Origin: Gloeophyllum trabeum ATCC 11539
Lineage: Eukaryota > Basidiomycota > Agaricomycetes > Gloeophyllales > Gloeophyllaceae
Length of the DNA stretch: 64,000 nt
Assembly: GCF_000344685.1 (NCBI RefSeq)
Contig: NW_006920413.1
Span: 1,181,717 to 1,245,716, forward strand
Reading direction: 5' to 3'
Shown: positions 57,349-64,000 of the stretch, in pieces
Position numbering within the stretch: the stretch's first letter is position 1
How the letters are laid out: each line of letters opens with the position of its first letter
Program-made: the position numbers and the translations under genes
The notes under the pieces: model-generated
Told to the model about the DNA's origin: nothing
The model's database searches: none
The model's input: the letters and a program-made list of their open reading frames with translations, nothing else

Positions 57349-59653
57349 ATGCCTGGCCTCCTCCGCGCTCCCACCCGCCTCTCCGGCCGCGACGCCTTCC
57401 TCATCCTCCTCGGCGCATTCACCATGCACATCCTCTCCATCCTCTCCGGCGGCTTCAACGACGGCACCAAGAACGAGATCGTCGTCAGCACACACTTTAA
57501 CTCGACATGGCAGGTCCACGACAAGGATCTGCGATTTGACGAGCCAGAGCCGCAGCAGGCCCTCGACGAGCAGCTCCGAGTTATCGAGACGGACACTCGG
57601 ACGAAGGATTCACCTCTCTCTGACACTGAGCCCAAGCCCGAGACGGAGAAGAAGACAGCTGACGTCTCCAAGGCGTCTTCTCTGCCGGCCACGACGCTTG
57701 CGCACCACGCGCCGGGCTGGACCATCTTCCACGACGTTTACATGTCCAACGGCACCCTCTTTGTCGTCACTGACGACGACCCCTCCGACTTCCCAGACCC
57801 CATCTACATTACTTCAACAGGTCTTCCTGCCGTCAACTCGGAGGAGAACATCCGCGCAAGACTGCCGACCAAGTACGAGCTAGACTTCATATCTACCTCC
57901 GAAGCGCAGAAGCGATGGGGGAAGAGAGCAGGCGAGGCAGAGAACCGGGTGTGGACAGTCCAAGGCAACACAGTATGTATCACATCGCCCCGATCACCTC
58001 TCTCGGGCTCAACTTGACGCTCGTAGGTGCTGTTCAACGACCCGGGATCACAATGTAAGCGCTTTTCATATCATTTATCTATCCCCTTCGCACCCCATTT
58101 CTACACTGCCACCAATGCATCTACCCCACTTCCAACGAGCATGCCGTCAGCCTCAGCTGTGCAGCCTTCTCTCCCGCCCACTGAACGGTCTAGCTCAGGT
58201 CACTCTGGACCGTGTTCTATATCTGCCACAACCTCTTCCGTTGCTCCGTCCAAGTGGCTGCGTAGATACTGTCCCCATCGGGAAATCCCCTCTTTAATCC
58301 AAACCTTCGCCCCTCCCTTCACATTCACCCGCTAAACACTACATACACGTTGCTGACCGTCCTATGCAGTCCTCGATCACTACTACCACTTCGTCGCCGA
58401 ACTGATGTTCGGCACCTGGGCCTTCTGGTCAGGTGCCCAGTCCCAATACGAAGCCCCGCGGAACCGCGACTCGCCTATCTCGAACCTCTTCCTCGGCTCT
58501 CCCTCATCCTCATTCTCGTCTACATCCTCGCCCTCCTCCAAGTCCGATCCCTCCATCCCCATCTTCGACCGCGCGATCTTCTCCCACGCCCTCTCCTCGC
58601 AATGGCGCGACCGCCCGGGCTTCAACTCCTACTTCCTGCGCGCCGCCTTCCCCTCGCTGACCGTCGAAGTCCAGGAAGACTGGGAGGACCGCATCAGGAG
58701 CACGCAGCCGCTGCGCGCCGGCGCGCTCTCGCCGTCGAGCGCGGCGCCGGACGCGCTGCTCGGCCGCGCGTACCACTTCCCCACGCTGATGCTCGTCGAC
58801 CGCAGCGCGGCGTTCAAGGGCCGCATCTGCGGCGGCATGAACCAGCGCACGGCGGCCGAGGCGTACTACTACATGCGCGACCGCGGGCTGCTCCGGCTCA
58901 GCGGGCTCGAGTACGACTTTGCCTCGGAGACGCCCAAGTACGCGGCGCCGAAGGAGGGCGGGGCGTGGTGGGAGGATGTGCGGAAACGGGTGGTGCAGTA
59001 TGCGGGTGCCGGTGCGCCGGAGCATCGCGAGCTGCTGAGCAGCGAGAAGGGGGATATCGTGATTACGTATATCTCGCGCCAGGGCGTGCGGAGGCGGTTG
59101 TTGGAACCCGACCATGAGGGCTTGGTAGCGGCGCTCAAGGAGCTTGTGCAGAGGAAGAATGCGGAGGGCGGACGGAAGTGGGAGGTGAATGTCGTGCAGG
59201 CGGAGAAGCTGGACCGGGACGAGCAGGTTAGGCTAGCGAGTCGGACCACGGTGAGTGTTTGGTTGGTAGTTGGGCTGGGGCGATGGGCTGATTTTTGGTG
59301 TGTATAGGTGATGCTGGGCGTGCACGGCAATGGCCTCTCGCACCTCATCCTCATGCCGGTATCGGAGCGGTCGACAGTGGTCGAGATCTTCTACCCGCAA
59401 GGGTTCGCGCACGACTACGAGTGGACTTCAAGGGCGCTCGGACACAGGCATTTCGCTGTCTGGAACGACACGTAGGTGTTCTGTTTGCCCGTTCTGGTAT
59501 GTGGGCTGACGGAAGGCTTCCTGCAGCGGGTATACGTGGCCGAACCAGCCGAAGGTCGACTACCCAGAGGGATTTCAGGGCACGGAGATCCCAGTGCATG
59601 GGCCTTCGGTGGCGAAGTTGATTGAAGACAGGATCGAGGGGCGCATTCCCTAG
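57349..59653 (+). CDS. Glycosyltransferase family 61 (EOGT-like), type II membrane protein
   Basis: Exons 57349-57972, 58027-58054, 58370-59250, 59308-59471 and 59527-59653, giving 607 residues. A short N-terminus and one membrane span (about 16-34, FLILLGAFTMHILSIL) place the enzyme in the ER/Golgi. A luminal stem follows. The GT61 catalytic region has FLDHYYHFVAELMFGTWAFW, RDRPGFNSYFLRAAFPS, ICGGMNQRTAAEAYYY, YISRQGVRR and GVHGNGLSHLILM, the last being the conserved HGxGL motif near the nucleotide-sugar site. GT61 members add xylose, arabinose or O-GlcNAc; the fungal donor here is not predictable from sequence. The second intron is 315 bp, longer than usual. Confidence 0.88.
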
Positions 59654-62600
59654 GTTATTTGCTCGGCTACTCGACATCACGCCATCCGACTTGCGATGCC
59701 CTCGACATGACCCGTTCACGACGGCAAAATGTGCACACCCCCCTCCCCCGGCCTTCGGAGCTCGTTCTCATTCAGGACAACCTGTTTATTTATTTGTTCT
59801 TCTCTTCTTCGGTGTACTTACTGGACCCTGGCTCGCTCTCGCTCCCTCACTCACGCTCGTTCATCAATACCGTCTGCTTATAATCCGCTACCGCCTGGAC
59901 TGTAACCTGTCTTGCGCTGGCTTGCTTGCTTTCTGAACCTTTCCCGTCTGTCATTGGTTTTACTATAGGGTCCCCGGCGGGTTGTAGGATATCATACGGT
60001 CATGTGTAAATGTAAGTATCAAATAGTAGCATCTATAAACTTCTCGAACCTATGGCTGGATGGTGTGATCGTAGGTCGGTGGAATCGTCGGGGTGTTCCT
60101 TGGTATGCACTGTGCCGGATAGAAGAGAAATTATGCCCATCACTCGCAATAGCCGTGAGACGCCTTCACCTACACTTCACTGTAGCTTTAAGCGCTCAGG
60201 GAAGCAATGACACTGTCAGCCAATCAGCGTCCGGCGCTTCCTCGAAGTACAATCGGCGGGTGTAAGGGAGATACCTTATACTGCTTCATTCTGTAGTATC
60301 CGTGAGTAACGTATGAAGGCCTTTCCCCTCAACTTTAAATGTCAGAAACCTTGCGATTCCAATATTAATTACTAGTGCTTACACCGTCGTAACCAGTAAA
60401 CTAGTAATGGGTGAACGCTGGTCTCACAGTCTCACCAGATATCAGTGGGAGCCGCACTTGCTCGGTGGAAAATTGGAGATGTGAAGAGTCTGAGAGTTGT
60501 TTTGTTCGAGATCGATGAGTATTATATGCACATCCACCTGTAAACGACAGAGGTTGATACATGGATCCGAGAGAAGGCAATTTCCATTTCGCTGGACGCC
60601 CGACTAGTACTAGTATCGCGGAATGCAAGGCGAGAAATACAAGGTCACTCTGTGCCAAGGTGGAAACGGTACGCGAAACAGGAACCATCTTGCTCACCGG
60701 CGTTTATGCTCGCTGTCAAGACTCGGCATTGGGCAGCAAGTCGAGTGTCCAAGCGCGAGACCCGGTGGGGAAGACTCGGAGGCGCATGGAAAAGCGCCGC
60801 AGGGCAGCTTCCGTCGGGCAGTGTACGGTCACCCGACGTCTGGTCGGACCATTCGCTGAGCTATGCAACAGCGGTGAAGCCAACTTGCCGGCGAGAATAT
60901 AGCCCGGCTGTATGGCGGCTATGAGGGGCGGTGCAATATCGGTACGGATGCGCGGATCGTATTAACGAGGGAGCTTCACCCCGCGACAACGAGACCCCCC
61001 TACACAGCGCCGTCTCTGACCTCCGTACAAGTCAGACCGGAGTCGGACTATCCGGAAGGCTGAAAGGGGACGCGTATGATCATGAATGTTGGACCTCTAA
61101 TACTATCCCTCGGTCATCGACCGAGCTCGTCCGCCACCATTTGATCGGCGATGTGGACGGAGACAATTAAGTAGCCGGAGCATAGGTCTTGACTGGAAGA
61201 GCATGGCAGCATACCTCGACGGAACAATCGTAGGGGTGGCGAACATCCATTCAGGGCTAAGTGCTTCATATAAGCAGTGAAGGCGGCGGACACTAGAGCG
61301 AAGCTCGCACTGTCCGGTGCATATCTGGAGCGTCTGCACTGCAGATGGCTCGAGTTATTATGGGAATAGTGCGAGCTCCGCTGTAGCCTTAACATGCCAT
61401 AGCACGCCCTACTTAGCTTGGTACCAGTGGGCTGATGGATAGTATTAAAACGAGGAGGTGCAGTGATATGACGTCGATGCCTGAGAACGCGCGCAGCGCT
61501 AAGAGGAGTCGCTGCCCGACGGGGAGGAAACAAGTCGTGATGGCCGCGCAGATGACCAGAGGCTGCGAGAATGACTGAATAGACCGGCAGAGGCGAGCGT
61601 CGAGTATCGTCCCGCCTCGTTAGTCGGGCGTTATATAGGCCAGCCGTTAGAACGAAGGTACGGGCGTTAGAGCAAGCGAACGGCGGAAGTCATGGTGATG
61701 TTCCAAGGTCGGTTGCATCGGGGTAGCTCGAAGGCAGCCATCCTCACCAAGACTAAAGGTGCGCAAGTGCAGCTTCAGCTCAATTATCAGAATATATACC
61801 AGCTTCCTGTACGCTCATACGAAGGGCTATGAAGATCGAGGTCACCTTAATTTGACCACTGGCGTGTCTTATAATTAATAGACCGGTATATAGTAAGGCG
61901 GTGGGTATTGTTGATGGATACTTTGGGTTCGGGGGTGGCTGATGGGGACGAAAGCCTCATCGCGCAGGGTCAGCAGACGATGGGAGCTGTCAAAGATACA
62001 CTGCATGTAGGGCCTTGTACTTACGAGAATCGAAGATCCCCGCTATCTCCTGCGCCACCGAACCTTAAGTGAACTCTAAGTGGAGCAGTCGCACTCACAA
62101 CAGCGGGACGGAGGGGCACATCGGGCACCGGAATTAGATATGAATTAGATATGAAGGGACATAGGGATATTAGGCCTACGATGAAGTGATAACTCCGGGC
62201 TGGATGATCCCCAGGCTTGACGGTAACAACTCTGTATAGGGTTGTAGTATCGGCTTCTTGATCACTTACAGACATGAAGAGCTTCTTCCTTGGTCACCGG
62301 ATGTTACGTACGAGTGACTGAGAGATATATGAGAAAGAGCAGCGATTTATCAGCTTGTTCAGTATTCTAAGCACGCCTTCTTACAATACAAATAGCAATC
62401 GCGCTCGACGAGAATGGTACTACCTTACCAATGCTTAGGCTGATAATGACGCCCTACTTGCGAAGTCGAAGAGGACAAAGACAAGCTCACAGGAACCAGA
62501 ACACACAGAACCAATCAACGTTGGCAGTGATCGAAGTGTGGAGCCCCGCGCAGAACATCCATACCCCGGCGAAACAGGAGGGCGGGGTCGTCTAGAAATG

Positions 62601-63702
62601 ATCTGCCCTGCAACGCCCGACGCCCAACCCGATCCAGAAAGGCCGCGCTGAATGGAATTGAGACTGGCAGGAACAGGGAAACTTGGAGGAACGCAGATCA
62701 CTAAAAATTTCGACAGGCACAGGCGCAGATGGAGGGGCCTTGCGCTGCGCTAGAAGGTGAGTGTCGTAGTTTCGGAACAAAGGAGGATTTGTGTCTGCAT
62801 GGTCTTTCGTGCGCTTGAATGAAGAGACGGACCGGCATGACGTTGAGCAAGAGCCGTGTCGGACGGGAATGGGAAAAGTCGGCGCCACCGCACATCGTCA
62901 CGAATGGTGTGGGCGTCGCTGGATGAGATGGCTACAAGATCCGATTGCACGACGCCGGACGAGTGCCAAAAACGGCGCAGCGTGCCTGGAGAATCGGATG
63001 GTCCGGCACAATCACGTGCAGGCACTTGGCAAATCAATCGACGAGAGAAGAAAACTCTGCGGTGGGGCCTCCTTATCAGACACGATTGAAGTTTGTACGG
63101 GACGATGTAATACTGGTATGTGAGCGTCAACGTCGTGTTGGGCGACGAGCAAGGGCAAACCAGTGGTTGAGTGACGCAGCCAGGGTTAGGAGCGCGAGTT
63201 ACTCCACGGCGTTCAGTAGGATGAGTGGACGGATTAGGAAGCGTTCCCCAGACTCGGCACACGTCGGGTAATCCTGTATTTGATATCGAATCCGGGGCCG
63301 AGTGCCGGAGACAGTAAGAACCGTCTGGGGCTACGCCCGCACGTTACCGCTGTTTCGGGTCGTACGATAAGTGGAAGAGAGGGGAGGAGGGCGAGTGCAT
63401 TCCGACCGATTTTTGTGAGGTTTTCTGTAGGTTTTGTGGACGCGATACTACTGTAGCACGAGAGGCGCGGGGGACGCGGAATGGGCGGAGAAACAATTGG
63501 GCAGAGAAATGATACGGCAGGGCGCCCATGGGGGAACCCCAGATGCGTCACCTGATGAAACGCGCAGGCGACACTCCACATCCGGTTCCTCGGCGCGATT
63601 GTCCATCAATCGCAAGCAGCCTTTGGCGACCGTACCGCTATAAAAATGCGCGCGTATCTTCTCCGCAAACCGTTCCCTCCTCTCCGCACTCCTCTTGCGA
63701 CC
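59654..63702. other. 4-kb gene-poor region upstream of a sugar transporter
   Basis: The longest gene-free stretch in the window. No open frame exceeds about 170 codons and none reads like a known family. A small direct repeat of TTAGATATGAA occurs near 62135. The right end holds the transporter promoter. I found no tRNA, inverted-repeat element or coding relic by eye. Confidence 0.45.
63639..63646 (+). promoter_or_regulatory. TATA box of the sugar transporter gene
   Basis: TATAAAAA 56 bp before the start codon, followed by a pyrimidine-rich leader (CTCCTCTCC-like), as in strongly expressed fungal genes. Confidence 0.65.
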
Positions 63703-64000
63703 ATGGCTGGGGTATCCAACGACTTCAACGAAAAGGCTTCCATCGACAAGAGCGACTCTATTTCTTCCGTCGCCCCCGCTCGCAAACAACACAAGAATGC
63801 CCTTCAAGTTGAAAACGTTAACGCCAAGCTCGCCAACCCCCTCGATGGCGTTCCCGCCGAGCAGCTTATGGCAGACGCGGACGAGTTTGCAAAGTCCCAT
63901 GGCTTAGGCCACATGTCCACCGAGTTCCAGAAGGGGGCCTTGATTGCTCAGAACCCTTCCGGTTTTGAGGCATTGACCCAGTTGACGGAAGAGGACAAGG
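63703..64000 (+). CDS. MFS sugar transporter, N-terminal part (3' end outside window)
   Basis: The start ATG at 63703 follows a good leader and TATA box. The 99 residues visible are hydrophilic and cytosolic: NDFNEKASIDKSDSISS, then ANPLDGVPAEQLMADADEFA, HMSTEFQKGALIAQNPSGFE and LTQLTEEDK. This region is the typical N-terminal extension of a fungal sugar-porter family, just before the first membrane helix. The frame runs off the window. Transport of a hexose or related sugar is inferred from similarity; the membrane domain is not visible here. Confidence 0.75.
   Translation, partial: MAGVSNDFNEKASIDKSDSISSVAPARKQHKNALQVENVNAKLANPLDGVPAEQLMADADEFAKSHGLGHMSTEFQKGALIAQNPSGFEALTQLTEEDK

Noticed and set aside
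61114..61533. 139-codon minus-strand frame as a gene in the 4-kb gap
   Set aside because: No recognisable domain, unusual composition and no supporting splice or promoter signals.
1..64000. CRISPR arrays, prokaryotic operons, riboswitches
   Set aside because: The genome is eukaryotic with dense spliceosomal introns. No regularly spaced direct repeats of CRISPR type were seen.

Overview
The window is nuclear DNA from a filamentous basidiomycete, most likely an Agaricomycete. Genes carry many short spliceosomal introns (mostly about 45-65 bp, GT-AG, CTNAN-type branch sites, up to 18 exons). The protein set is fungal: a fungal-type adenylate cyclase, PalC, UVDE endonuclease, a GH18 chitinase, small secreted proteins and an MLKL/HeLo-like protein. 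All exon chains below were built by hand from splice sites and reading-frame continuity. Every complete chain closes to a multiple of three.

Layout. 1-5.4 kb: FkbM-type methyltransferase (5' end outside the window) and a secreted GH2 beta-mannosidase. 5.6-16.1 kb: adenylate cyclase (minus), divergent from a NIPA-type magnesium transporter, then a securin-like protein. 16.3-20.6 kb: two glutaredoxin-fold genes, one with the catalytic cysteine and one apparently without, and an intron-bearing tRNA-Val. 20.7-31.5 kb: a minus-strand run of F-box protein, PalC (pH signalling), UVDE (DNA repair), a MYND-finger/pRiA4b ORF-3-like protein and a WBP4-like U1 zinc-finger splicing protein. 31.9-34.0 kb: FLVCR-like MFS transporter. 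34.2-39.1 kb: GH18 chitinase and tRNA methyltransferase TRM11. 39.1-43 kb: a 902-residue MLKL/HeLo-like multidomain protein and a small secreted protein. 43.5-44.2 kb: a 765-bp non-autonomous DNA transposon with perfect 30-bp inverted ends and an 8-bp target duplication. 44.8-49.6 kb: a large low-complexity protein ending in a membrane anchor. 50.5-53.5 kb: two tandem DUF3421 genes, only the first with a CBM12 chitin-binding module. 54.1-59.7 kb: BTB protein and GT61 glycosyltransferase. 59.7-63.7 kb: gene-poor DNA. 63.7 kb to the end: start of an MFS sugar transporter.

There is no obvious biosynthetic cluster. A loose theme is cell-wall and polysaccharide handling (GH2 mannosidase, GH18 chitinase, CBM12/DUF3421 pair, GT61) together with nutrient and pH signalling (adenylate cyclase, PalC, transporters). 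The most unusual items are the transposon with asymmetric TGTCCGCG repeats, the MYND-pRiA4b fusion, the HeLo-like protein with a Cys/His module, the tandem DUF3421 duplication with a conserved 10-nt micro-exon, and the cysteine-less glutaredoxin-like partner gene.
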